Part shown: positions 15,464-23,481 of the stretch, in pieces
Position numbering within the stretch: position 1 is the stretch's first letter
Layout of the letters: every line of letters begins with the position of its first letter
Origin: an uncultured Synechococcus sp.
GTDB taxonomy: Bacteria; Cyanobacteriota; Cyanobacteriia; PCC-6307; Cyanobiaceae
Direction: 5' to 3'
NCBI GenBank assembly: GCA_913050105.1
Contig: CAJWZN010000005.1
Location: 1 to 30,391, forward strand
Length of the DNA stretch: 30,391 nucleotides
The notes under the pieces: generated by a model
The model's database searches: none
What the model saw: the letters and a program-made list of their open reading frames with translations, nothing else
Told to the model about the DNA's origin: nothing
Translations under genes and position numbers: made by a program

Positions 15464-17926
15464 TCAGGGAAGGATCGTGCTGATTAGTTCCATGATTGTT
15501 TCGTCTTTTTGTAGCGAGAGCTGATCGCTGAATTCGGCACCGGGTTCGACTGTCTCCAGGTTGTTCGGATCAAAACGACCATGGCGATTGTTGCTTGTGA
15601 TGATTCCAGTGATGTCATCCAAGCTGCTGAGGCCTACCAGCCGGTCTGTTTCGTTTTTGACGTTGACGGCGATTGTGCCTAGATCACCCCTCTTGCCATA
15701 ACGCAGTTCTGAGGTGTTGATGCGGACAAGAGCACCTGCACTGCTCACCAGAAGCAGTTTTGGTTGGTCAGGGGTGATTGCACCAATGAGTGCTTCACCC
15801 GGCAACCGACGCATGGTCATCGGCCCCTGCGCCAACTTGCCCATCAGCGGCAGGGTGGCCTCGTTGACGGGTAAACGCAGGATTCGACCGATATCACTCA
15901 CCAACAGCAGTTCGTGATGCTCCTTACAGATCACGGCACTGTTTAGAACAACGCCATCCTTGAGTTTGAGAACACTCGTTGCTCGACCGGACAGGTCAAG
16001 CACTTCAGCGAGAGGTAGGCGTTTGAACCTGCCATCACTGCTCAGGAGTCCAAGGCTCAGGTCTTCATTGTCCTGATTCGGAAGTGACAGCAGCGACACA
16101 ACCGGATCGCCGTCGAGACCAGTCGGCAGGAAGCGGTTGAGCAATCCGGGTTGCTGACCAGCAAATTCCCAGCGAACCAGCGCAACTCTGCCGCCTGCAC
16201 TCACCACCAGCAGCCGTGGTGGTGGTTCGATTGGGAGGATGACGCGAGCTGGCGACAGTGCATCACCGATAGGGCAGGCATCGTTGAGATGCAGGCGTCC
16301 CAGGACCTGGGGTGTCACGATTTTCACCTGCCCATCGGCCTGAATCAGAACGCGTCCGTCCCCTGGCAATGCCGATAGAGCTTGTTGGCGCAACAGCTCG
16401 GTGTTCGGGCGTTGGCTGGCAGCCCGTTCGGCGATTAAGGCGTCTCCCCCTTCAACGAGGCGGGTGCGTCGCGGGGTGCCAAAGCGTTTGTTCAACCCCT
16501 TCAGCTCCTCGACCATGGCATCAAGCAGCTGATCGCGGTTTTCCAGCAGCAGGCGTAGACGTTCCCGTTCTGTTCGGAGCTCTTCGAGTTCCTGGCGCAG
16601 GCTGTCCTGCTCCAGTCCCGTCAGTCGGCGCAGCGGCATCGCCAAGACCGCATCGGCCTGCCGTTCGCTCAGTTCGAGGCGCACCATCAGGCTGGCCCTG
16701 GCAGAGGCTGCGTCGTTGGCCTCCTGGATCATGGCGATCACCTGCTGAAGGTTGTTCAGGGCACTGATCAGACCCTCCACAACTTCAAGTCGGTTTTCGG
16801 TTTTGCGCAGCGCATGACTCGTGCGCCGGATCAGCGTCAGTTCCCGGTAATCGAGAAAGGTCTGGAGCAGCTGGCGCAGGGATAGCTGCCGGGGCTGACC
16901 ATCCACCAGAGCCAACAGGATGGCGCCAAAGTTGCTCTGCAGAGCGGTGCGGCGCTGCAGTTCTTTCAGCACCTTGTCGGGATCGCTGTCGCGGCGCAGT
17001 TCCACCACCACCCGCATTCCCTCGCGATCACTCTCATCGCGGATGTCGGCAATGCCGCCAATTTTTCCGTCATTGACGGATTCGGCCAGCTTTTCGATCC
17101 AGCCGGCCTTGCTGAGTTGATAAGGCAGTTCGGTGACAACAACCGCATTCCGCTTGTGTCGTCCCTTTCCGAGTTGGACCTCCTCGGTGTGGGCTACGCC
17201 ACGCATCGGAATGCTTCCTCGACCATTGAGATAGGTCTCCCTGAGTCCGCTGCTCAGAAGCACTTCTCCGCCGGTGGGGAAGTCTGGGCCAGGAATCAGT
17301 TGCAGCAGTTTTTCATCGCTGAGCTCAGGTTTTCGGATCAGGGCGATCAGGCCGTCCACCACCTCCCCCAGGTTGTGGGGAGGAATGCTGGTCGCCATTC
17401 CAACGGCAATGCCGGAGCAACCATTGAGCAGCAGGAACGGCAACTGCGCCGGCAGCACCGTTGGCTCCTGTTGGGACCCATCGAAGTTCGATGCGAAGTC
17501 CACCGTGTCATCACCGATCTCATCCAGCAGGGCCTGGTGAGCGATCGGCGCAAGACGTGTCTCGGTGTACCGCATGGCGGCAGGCGGATCATCATCCACT
17601 GATCCGAAATTGCCGTGTCCATCGAGAAGTGGGTGACGGCTGGCAAAGGTCTGAACCAGGCGTACCAAGGCGTCGTAGACAGCCTGGTCACCGTGAGGGT
17701 GATATTTGCCCAGGACATCGCCAACCACACGGGCGCATTTCCGATAAGGGCGATCGGGGGTGAGCCCCAGCTCCTGCATTGCAAACAGGATTCTTCTCTG
17801 TACAGGCTTGAGACCGTCACGTGCATCGGGCAAAGCCCGACCCACGATCACGCTCATCGCGTACTCGAGGTAGGAGCGCTGCATCTCCTGATGCAGGGCG
17901 ATCGGTTCAACGCGCTCCTCAGCCAT
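15464..17926 (-). CDS. Type IIA DNA topoisomerase subunit A (GyrA/ParC family)
   Basis: This subunit cuts and rejoins DNA in gyrase or topoisomerase IV. The protein has 820 residues. The N-terminal breakage-reunion domain has SYLEYAMSVIVGRALPDARDGLKPVQRRIL, KYHPHGD and the catalytic Tyr120 in AAMRYTETRLA. A coiled-coil segment (LRQELEELRTERERLRLLLENR) and a six-bladed beta-pinwheel-like C-terminus follow. At the first pinwheel blade, where gyrases carry the QRRGGKG GyrA box, this protein reads TPQVLGRLHLND, so no canonical box is seen. That points to relaxing/decatenating activity rather than supercoiling, but naming it parC or gyrA from sequence alone is unsafe, since cyanobacteria can carry two subunit-A genes. 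Gln81 occupies the place of E. coli GyrA Ser83. It lies 45 bases downstream of the TPR gene in a queG-TPR-topoisomerase series. Confidence 0.93.
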   Translation of the reverse strand: MAEERVEPIALHQEMQRSYLEYAMSVIVGRALPDARDGLKPVQRRILFAMQELGLTPDRPYRKCARVVGDVLGKYHPHGDQAVYDALVRLVQTFASRHPLLDGHGNFGSVDDDPPAAMRYTETRLAPIAHQALLDEIGDDTVDFASNFDGSQQEPTVLPAQLPFLLLNGCSGIAVGMATSIPPHNLGEVVDGLIALIRKPELSDEKLLQLIPGPDFPTGGEVLLSSGLRETYLNGRGSIPMRGVAHTEEVQLGKGRHKRNAVVVTELPYQLSKAGWIEKLAESVNDGKIGGIADIRDESDREGMRVVVELRRDSDPDKVLKELQRRTALQSNFGAILLALVDGQPRQLSLRQLLQTFLDYRELTLIRRTSHALRKTENRLEVVEGLISALNNLQQVIAMIQEANDAASARASLMVRLELSERQADAVLAMPLRRLTGLEQDSLRQELEELRTERERLRLLLENRDQLLDAMVEELKGLNKRFGTPRRTRLVEGGDALIAERAASQRPNTELLRQQALSALPGDGRVLIQADGQVKIVTPQVLGRLHLNDACPIGDALSPARVILPIEPPPRLLVVSAGGRVALVRWEFAGQQPGLLNRFLPTGLDGDPVVSLLSLPNQDNEDLSLGLLSSDGRFKRLPLAEVLDLSGRATSVLKLKDGVVLNSAVICKEHHELLLVSDIGRILRLPVNEATLPLMGKLAQGPMTMRRLPGEALIGAITPDQPKLLLVSSAGALVRINTSELRYGKRGDLGTIAVNVKNETDRLVGLSSLDDITGIITSNNRHGRFDPNNLETVEPGAEFSDQLSLQKDETIMELISTILP

Positions 17927-17971
17927 GCTCTTCGCTGATTTCTATGCGAGCGGGGCCCACATTAAAAGTGT

Positions 17972-18871
17972 TCATCGACGTTTCATCCAGGTGGCGTTGG
18001 CCTGGGCCCTTTCCACCCCGGCTTTGAGTTCGGGTTCTGAGAGCAGCATTGCTGCCGCATTGCGGATTTTGACCCCCCAGAGTTGTTCGGTCTGGTGACC
18101 TTCAAGAACGTAGTTGGGTTCTTTCGCCAGGGCTTGAGCGGCCAGGGTGAACGCCTCATCGCGACGGGTTTTGTTCTCATGCAGCGCAGCGGCTAGCGCA
18201 AGCATGGGCTCCGGGTTCTTTTCAAGGCTGAGAACTCGGCGCCAGCGGCGGATCGCCTCTTTTGTTTCACCAAGCTCGAACAGCACCAGCGCCTGGTTGT
18301 TGAGAGCTTCCCAGAAGTCCGGTTTGAGAGCTGTAGCTCGCTCGAACGACGTCAAAGCTGCAGAAAGGTTGCCTTGCATGATTCGGGCATTGCCCAGATC
18401 GAAGTAGGCCGAGGGATTTTTTGGGTCGAGATCGAGGCCGCGTTCGATCAGGGGGATTGCACTGTTGGGTTGTTCCGCTCGCAGCGCGATTGCAGCTTCA
18501 GCGAACCAGAGGCCGGCTTTGGCGGGATTCAGAGCTTTGGCACGGGCCAGGGACGTGCTGGCAGCCTCCAGCTGGTCACTGCGCAGCTGAGCTTCCGCCA
18601 AAACAGACCACAGCTTTTCGTTTTGTGGATCCAGTCGAACGGCCAAGGCTGCCAGTTGGGCTGCTTCCTTGGCTTGCCCCATCTGCAGCAGCTGGGCTGC
18701 CGTGCGCCCGATTCCGATCGAGGAGCCTTTCAGTTCCTCGGCCGTTGGCACATAAACACTGGGCACAACCGCATGGGCCGGCAGCACGGAACTGATGGCT
18801 CCCAGACCAAACAGGGCAGCGATGAGTCGATTGCGGAACCACCGATGGCGGTTCTCAGGCTTGGACTTCAT
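17972..18871 (-). CDS. Exported tetratricopeptide-repeat protein
   Basis: The protein has 299 residues. It has a basic N-terminus (MKSKPENRHRWFRNR), a hydrophobic core and a signal cleavage site near VLPAHA (about residue 34), so it is predicted to be exported. The mature part is a run of TPR-like helix pairs: AAQLAALAVRLDPQNEKLWSVL, AASTSLARAKALNPAKAGLWF, AIPLIERGLDLDPKNPSAYFDL, ALTSFERATALKPDFWEALNN, AIRRWRRVLSLEKNP, AFTLAAQALAKEPNYV. TPR arrays serve protein-protein contacts; the partner is unknown. It lies 16 bases after queG and 45 bases before the topoisomerase gene on the same strand, so co-transcription is likely, although an exported TPR protein has no evident link to either neighbour. 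Confidence 0.85.
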   Translation of the reverse strand: MKSKPENRHRWFRNRLIAALFGLGAISSVLPAHAVVPSVYVPTAEELKGSSIGIGRTAAQLLQMGQAKEAAQLAALAVRLDPQNEKLWSVLAEAQLRSDQLEAASTSLARAKALNPAKAGLWFAEAAIALRAEQPNSAIPLIERGLDLDPKNPSAYFDLGNARIMQGNLSAALTSFERATALKPDFWEALNNQALVLFELGETKEAIRRWRRVLSLEKNPEPMLALAAALHENKTRRDEAFTLAAQALAKEPNYVLEGHQTEQLWGVKIRNAAAMLLSEPELKAGVERAQANATWMKRR

Positions 18872-18887
18872 GGCGGCTTTTCATTGG

Positions 18888-19853
18888 TCAGAGGCTAGGG
18901 CTGGCTTCCGGTCGTGCTGCCCGGGCGTTGCGGCGCCACATCCAGGGTTTGATCCGTCTCAGGGCTGAACCGCGCAAGTTTTCGTCCCAGGTGGAGTCAT
19001 CCCAAGCTTGAACATCTTCGTTTTGCAGCTCCATCAACCAGGGTCGGGGTTGAAGCTCCGGGTCGGTGCTGCTGATCAGTGCACCGTGATTCCAGGGGCA
19101 GATGTCCTGGCAGATGTCGCAGCCTGCCACCCAGGGACCCAGGGACTTTGCGATCCCCTCTGGTAATTCAGCTTCGCGGTTTTCAATCGTGTGGTACGCC
19201 AGGCATCTCCGAGCATCCACTACAAACGGTTCCCGGATCGCATCTGTCGGGCAGGCCTCGATGCAGGCGGTGCAGCGGCCGCAGAGGCTGCGAGCTGGTT
19301 CGTCCGGCTCCAGCTGTTCAGTTGTGAGCAGATGGCCGATCACCATCCATGAGCCGCGCTGACCGTGGATCAGATTGCTGTGTTTGCCGATCCAGCCCAG
19401 CCCTGCTTCTTCAGCCCAGGCCTTATCCAGCAGTGGTGTCGCATCCACACAGACTCTCCACTGACAATCGGGCCGTTGTTCCGAAAGCCAGCGTCCGATG
19501 CGGCGGAGCCTCTGATCCACCACTCGGTGGTAGTCACGCCCCCACCCATAACGGGCGACCTTCAGGCTTCCTGGCGTCGGGTCTTGGTTGACGTAGTAGT
19601 TGAGCCCCACCGCCAGAAGGCTCCTGGCGTTGTCGAGCAATCCCCTTGGATCCAGCCGACGAGGAGCTGCCATCCAGCCCATGTCCGCTTGGTGGCCGGC
19701 TTTCAGCCAACGTTGCAGAGCTGCTGTACGCAGCTGCATCCGTTCGCTTCCAGGGATTCGAGCGATGCCAACCGGTTCGAATCCTTCGGCCCGCGCGCGG
19801 GCCCGCAACGCTTCGCTCAGCGAGTGAGGTGATGGGGTTGGCAGCCCAAACAT
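18888..19853 (-). CDS. queG: Epoxyqueuosine reductase
   Basis: QueG is the cobalamin and Fe-S enzyme that reduces epoxyqueuosine to queuosine in the anticodon of GUN tRNAs. The 321-residue protein shows two 4Fe-4S sets: CGRCTACIEACP (Cys191, 194, 197, 201) and Cys217 with CDICQDICPWN (Cys245, 248, 252). Asp137 in VCVDATPLLDKAWAEEAGLGWIGKHSNLI matches the family's active-site aspartate region. The start ATG is at 19853. It is the first gene of a probable queG-TPR-topoisomerase operon and is divergent from the membrane protein gene with only 35 bases between the starts, so both promoters must be compact or overlap. Confidence 0.96.
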   Translation of the reverse strand: MFGLPTPSPHSLSEALRARARAEGFEPVGIARIPGSERMQLRTAALQRWLKAGHQADMGWMAAPRRLDPRGLLDNARSLLAVGLNYYVNQDPTPGSLKVARYGWGRDYHRVVDQRLRRIGRWLSEQRPDCQWRVCVDATPLLDKAWAEEAGLGWIGKHSNLIHGQRGSWMVIGHLLTTEQLEPDEPARSLCGRCTACIEACPTDAIREPFVVDARRCLAYHTIENREAELPEGIAKSLGPWVAGCDICQDICPWNHGALISSTDPELQPRPWLMELQNEDVQAWDDSTWDENLRGSALRRIKPWMWRRNARAARPEASPSL

Positions 19854-19888
19854 CGCCCTTAAACTCCTTTCATCACAGGCCTTTTCAC

Positions 19889-20548
19889 GTGTCCCGATCG
19901 CCGATAGGTGAATCCGAGTTCCGCTTTGCGCCGCTGTTGCGTTGGCTCGGCCTCACTTTAATTGTGGTTCTTCTGCTTCAGATGGCTGCAGTTGTGGTGG
20001 CCATCGACTGGGCTGATACCAGTCGGCCCCCGCAATTGACAGGTCCACTGGTGGCGCTGGCTCCCCTGGGTTTCCTCGGTCTTCTGGTCACATTGATTGC
20101 CTCGCGCCTCGATCACCCTCAGCAACGCCATACCCCTTTGCGGTGGGTTGTCTTTGGTTGCTCGGCTCTTTTGGCGGCGGGCATGATCGCGGCCATCCCG
20201 ATCTCTCTGTCGAGTGGGGCCGGTGACGCCAGCCAGCTTCAGAATCTGGAGCAGGGTCGGCAAGCTCTGAAGGAAGCGCGTCAGTTCCGCGATGATGAGC
20301 AGCAGGTTGCGGCGCTTGGAGAACAGCTCGCCCAGGCTGGACAACTGGCTGCTGATGCCACTGAAGATGACAAACGTCTTGCCGCTGAGGTGATGGTTGA
20401 CGAGCAGATCGATCAGATGGAGGCTCAGCTTCAGCGATTTGAGGTTCAGAGAACCCGTGAATCACGTCAGCGTTTGATCGGAGGAACAGCCAGTGCGGTG
20501 GTTCTTGCTGTGGCCTTTGCTCTTCTTGCTTTGACAGCAGTGCTCTGA
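19889..20548 (+). CDS. Four-segment membrane protein, HpsJ-like
   Basis: From GTG 19889 the protein has 219 residues. Upstream in-frame ATG codons (19646, 19832) lie within the divergent queG gene and are unlikely. Predicted membrane segments are at about residues 18-38, 51-71, 85-107 and 198-217. Between the third and fourth lies a Gln/Glu/Ala-rich soluble helical segment (LQNLEQGRQALKEARQFRDDEQQVAALGEQLAQAGQ...), probably coiled coil. This layout resembles cyanobacterial HpsJ-family membrane proteins, some of which are linked to hormogonium polysaccharide secretion in filamentous species. The match is from memory and tentative, and the role in a unicellular organism is unknown. It heads a plus-strand series with the DUF502 gene 49 bases downstream. 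Confidence 0.75.
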   Translation: MSRSPIGESEFRFAPLLRWLGLTLIVVLLLQMAAVVVAIDWADTSRPPQLTGPLVALAPLGFLGLLVTLIASRLDHPQQRHTPLRWVVFGCSALLAAGMIAAIPISLSSGAGDASQLQNLEQGRQALKEARQFRDDEQQVAALGEQLAQAGQLAADATEDDKRLAAEVMVDEQIDQMEAQLQRFEVQRTRESRQRLIGGTASAVVLAVAFALLALTAVL

Positions 20549-20597
20549 CTGCTGGTTAGGTTGGTCTGACGTTCAAAAATCCGGACGCAGAGGCTTC

Positions 20598-21332
20598 TTG
20601 GTCCAGTCCACTCCCAGGCCAGATCTGCCCTTGTCAGCACGACTTCGGCAGGATCTCAAGAATGATTTGATCGCAGGGTTGTTGGTGGTGATTCCACTGG
20701 CAACCACAATTTGGCTTTCGACAATTGTCAGTCGCTTTGTTCTTGCGTTTCTTACCTCGATACCGAAGCAGTTCAATCCATTCATCACCCTCAACCCCCT
20801 GCTTCAGGATCTGATCAACCTGACACTGGGTCTGACGGTTCCTCTGCTGGGGATTCTGCTGATCGGGCTGATGGCCCGCAACATTGTTGGCCGTTGGTTG
20901 CTGGAGTTCGGTGAGGGAACCCTGAGTCGTATTCCCCTTGCCGGCTCGGTTTACAAGACTCTCAAGCAGTTGTTGGAAACCGTGCTGAGGGACAACTCAA
21001 CCCGTTTTCGCAGGGTTGTTCTGGTCGAATATCCCCGGGAGGGTCTCTTCAGTGTTGGCTTCGTTACTGGTGAGGTGGGTCCCTCTCTGCGGTCCGATCT
21101 TGAGCAACCACTGCTGAGTGTTTTCATTCCAACCGCTCCGAACCCCACCACCGGTTGGTACACACTTGTGCCTGAAATGTCTGTGAGGGAGCTCAATATT
21201 TCCGTTGAAGAAGCCTTCAGAACGATCATTTCCGCCGGCATCGTCAATCCTGACGATCGAGAAGCTCCGGTGAACCGCAGCTTCTCCAGTTTGATCGCCC
21301 AGTTGCGGGCATCCACATCTCCTTCCAGCTGA
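20598..21332 (+). CDS. DUF502 family membrane protein
   Basis: The protein has 244 residues from TTG 20598; a second in-frame TTG (20631) would remove 11 residues, and no ATG or GTG fits. Two membrane segments are visible, about 24-47 (LIAGLLVVIPLATTIWLSTIV) and 72-95 (LINLTLGLTVPLLGILLIGL). The conserved DUF502 core follows: IPLAGSVYKTLKQLLETV, FRRVVLVEYPREGLFSVGFVTGE and VFIPTAPNPTTGWYTLVPE. Members are widespread in bacteria and in plants (the LCV/COV family); no biochemical role is established. It is three bases upstream of nusB, so the two are likely co-transcribed. Confidence 0.92.
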   Translation: MVQSTPRPDLPLSARLRQDLKNDLIAGLLVVIPLATTIWLSTIVSRFVLAFLTSIPKQFNPFITLNPLLQDLINLTLGLTVPLLGILLIGLMARNIVGRWLLEFGEGTLSRIPLAGSVYKTLKQLLETVLRDNSTRFRRVVLVEYPREGLFSVGFVTGEVGPSLRSDLEQPLLSVFIPTAPNPTTGWYTLVPEMSVRELNISVEEAFRTIISAGIVNPDDREAPVNRSFSSLIAQLRASTSPSS

Positions 21333-21335
21333 GTC

Positions 21336-21971
21336 ATGTCTTCCCGCTCCCTGGCTCGAGAACTGGCGCTGCTTGTTCTTGGCCAGGTTTCCGATCAGAA
21401 GTCTGCTGTGCAGAAAGATCCAGCAATGGAGACCGTTCTCGATCAGGCGTTATCGAGCTTGATGCAGCATTGGCGTGAGTCACTAGATGCCAGTGCGGTT
21501 GAACTGGATCAGGCTCAACAGGGTCTTTTGGACAGCGAACTGCAGCAGGGTGATTCAGACACAGCCACCAAGGTTCGCGATCACCTGAAGGCTTCGATTG
21601 CGGCGGCCGAACAGGTGCTCAATGGATTGAGTGCCTGCATGGAGCTGCCACGTCTGCTGTTGATGGGCGATCAGGAACAGATCCGCCGTGGTGCGATGGA
21701 GCGGGTGGGGCTGGTGCTCAACCGACGTGAGGCAATCGACGCTGAACTCGATGGTGTGATGGAAGGTTGGCGTCTCAGCCGTCTGCCGCGGTTGGATCGC
21801 GACATTCTTCGATTGGCCGTCGTGGATCTGCGCGATTTAAAAACGCCAGCACCCGTTGCCTTCAACGAGGCGGTTGAACTGGCCAATCGCTACAGCGATG
21901 AACAGGGTCGGCGCATGATCAATGGTGTCCTGCGGCGTTTTCACGATGCAGCCACCAAGGATTCGAACTGA
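21336..21971 (+). CDS. nusB: Transcription antitermination factor NusB
   Basis: NusB binds boxA RNA with NusE (ribosomal protein S10) and supports antitermination of rRNA operons. The 211-residue protein is longer than the usual 140-160 residues because of extra sequence after the N-terminal helix (SSRSLARELALLVLGQVSDQ). The C-terminal half is characteristic: RRGAMERVGLVLNRREAIDAELDG, then DRDILRLAVVDLRDLKTPAPVAFNEAVELANRYSDEQ and INGVLRRF. The start ATG follows the DUF502 stop by three bases. The stop TGA shares its A with the ftsY ATG, a typical translational coupling overlap. Confidence 0.95.
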   Translation: MSSRSLARELALLVLGQVSDQKSAVQKDPAMETVLDQALSSLMQHWRESLDASAVELDQAQQGLLDSELQQGDSDTATKVRDHLKASIAAAEQVLNGLSACMELPRLLLMGDQEQIRRGAMERVGLVLNRREAIDAELDGVMEGWRLSRLPRLDRDILRLAVVDLRDLKTPAPVAFNEAVELANRYSDEQGRRMINGVLRRFHDAATKDSN

Positions 21972-23443
21972 TGGTTTACGACTGGTTCAACCGTGGTGCT
22001 CAGGGTTCTTCGGAGCCTGAACCCACTCCTTCTCCGGGACCCACTCCTTCTCCTGAACCCACGCCATCCCCTGGGGGCACTCAGGAGCCTGCTTCAACGC
22101 CAGAAGATGAAGCCCTTGCCTGGGCTCGTGAGGCTTATGCCCGCCTGAAAGCTCAACAGGAGTTGGCCAAGGCTCCGGCTTCGGAATCGGAGCCCGCATC
22201 CTCACCCGAGCCGACCCCCGAGCCCACGCCTGCACCAGCCGCGCAACAAGCCCCTGCGCCGACTCCCGAGCCCACGCCTGCACCAGCACCAATTGCTGGC
22301 ATGTCACTCCTGGAGCAGGCCGCTGCGCAGCGACAGCAGCGACAGCAGGACCAGGATGATCGCGCCATCACGGTTGAACCGGAGCCGACGCCAACATCAG
22401 TTCCGTCGGACTCCACGGAGCCAAGCCTCGGAGCTCTCGATGAGGATTTCCTTTGGTCGGCTGAAGTTCTCGCAGCCCAGGGTCGTCGTGTCGACGAGGT
22501 TTCGCTGGAGGAGATCGACTGGTTGGGTCGGCTGCGCCGCGGCATGGAGAAGACCCGTCAGGGCTTCGTCTCCGGATTGCTGGATAACCTCGGCGACGAT
22601 CCTTTGACGCCGGAGGTTCTTGATGATCTCGAAACGCTTCTTCTCCGGGCTGACGCTGGTGTACAGGCCACCGATCAGGTGCTGGATGCCCTGCGTCAGC
22701 GCATGAACGAAGAGGTGGTGGAACCCACCGAAGGCATCCGCTTCCTGAAGGAACAGTTGCGGGGTCTGCTGGATGTACCGATCAAGGCCAGTGGTGTTTC
22801 TTTGCTGGCACCTGAACGGGATCGACTCAACATCTGGTTGATGGTGGGGGTGAATGGTGTCGGCAAGACCACCACTCTCGGAAAGCTTGCCAATCTTGCT
22901 GTCCGTAGCGGTTATTCGGCCCTGATTGCAGCAGCCGACACCTTCCGAGCTGCTGCGGTTCAACAGGTTCAGGTGTGGGGTGACCGCAGCGACGTGCCTG
23001 TCGTCTCCAACCCCAGCAGTAATGCCGACCCGGCTGCTGTGGTGTTCGATGCCATCGGTGCGGCTCGCTCCCGTGGAAGCGACCTGTTGCTGGTCGATAC
23101 CGCCGGTCGGTTGCAGACCAAGCACAACCTGATGGAGGAACTGGAGAAAGTACGCAAGATCATCGATCGACTGGCACCGGAAGCCAAGGTGGAGTCTTTG
23201 CTGGTTCTGGATGCCAGCCAAGGCCAAAACGGCTTGCGCCAGGCGATGGCCTTCGCCAAGGCCGCAGGCCTGACCGGAGTGGTGATTACCAAGCTGGATG
23301 GAACAGCCCGGGGTGGTGTTGCTCTGGCGGTCGCGTCTGAGGCGGAATTGCCGATTCGTTTCATCGGTGCCGGCGAGGGAATCCGCGACCTGCGACCGTT
23401 CAACAGCTATGAATTCATTGAGGCGTTGCTGGCTGGACGCTGA
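21971..23443 (+). CDS. ftsY: Signal recognition particle receptor FtsY
   Basis: FtsY is the SRP receptor GTPase that delivers ribosome-nascent-chain complexes to the membrane. The protein has 490 residues. The N-terminal A region (about 1-190) is acidic and rich in Pro, Glu, Thr, Ser and Ala, with PTPSP/PEPTPAP repeats. The NG domain then shows: N region from about residue 175 (GMEKTRQGFVSGLLDNLGDDPLTPEVLDDLETLLLRADAGV), G1 GVNGVGKTTT (293 onward), AADTFRAAAVQQ, G3 LLVDTAGRLQTKHNLMEEL, G4 VVITKLDGTARGG and the closing GAGEGIRDLRPFNSYEFIEALL. The start ATG overlaps the nusB stop by one base. An 8-bp hairpin contains its stop codon. The RsbU-type gene follows after 38 bases. Confidence 0.97.
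   Translation: MVYDWFNRGAQGSSEPEPTPSPGPTPSPEPTPSPGGTQEPASTPEDEALAWAREAYARLKAQQELAKAPASESEPASSPEPTPEPTPAPAAQQAPAPTPEPTPAPAPIAGMSLLEQAAAQRQQRQQDQDDRAITVEPEPTPTSVPSDSTEPSLGALDEDFLWSAEVLAAQGRRVDEVSLEEIDWLGRLRRGMEKTRQGFVSGLLDNLGDDPLTPEVLDDLETLLLRADAGVQATDQVLDALRQRMNEEVVEPTEGIRFLKEQLRGLLDVPIKASGVSLLAPERDRLNIWLMVGVNGVGKTTTLGKLANLAVRSGYSALIAAADTFRAAAVQQVQVWGDRSDVPVVSNPSSNADPAAVVFDAIGAARSRGSDLLLVDTAGRLQTKHNLMEELEKVRKIIDRLAPEAKVESLLVLDASQGQNGLRQAMAFAKAAGLTGVVITKLDGTARGGVALAVASEAELPIRFIGAGEGIRDLRPFNSYEFIEALLAGR
22022..22287 (+). repeat. Pro/Glu/Thr-coding repeats in the FtsY A region
   Basis: Three tandem 18-base units at 22022-22039, 22040-22057 and 22058-22075 code for variants of PTPSPG/E. Further on, a 29-base direct repeat occurs at 22211-22239 and 22259-22287 with one mismatch and a 48-base-offset in phase, coding for PTPEPTPAP-type peptide. 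Both keep the reading frame, so copy-number change would alter linker length without frameshift. Confidence 0.85.
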
Positions 23444-23460
23444 ACCGTTGCTACGGTTCA
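23441..23460 (+). promoter_or_regulatory. Perfect hairpin over the ftsY stop codon
   Basis: TGAACCGT (23441-23448) pairs perfectly with ACGGTTCA (23453-23460) around a TGCT loop. The first three bases are the ftsY stop. No T run follows on either strand, so it is not a standard intrinsic terminator; it could stabilise the upstream mRNA end or damp read-through into the next gene. Confidence 0.5.
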
Positions 23461-23481
23461 AATCCTGAGGTGGGCTGAGCC

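Noticed and set aside
22022..22287. Repeat cluster as a CRISPR-like array
   Set aside because: The repeats are in frame within ftsY, have no unique spacers of constant length and no cas genes nearby.
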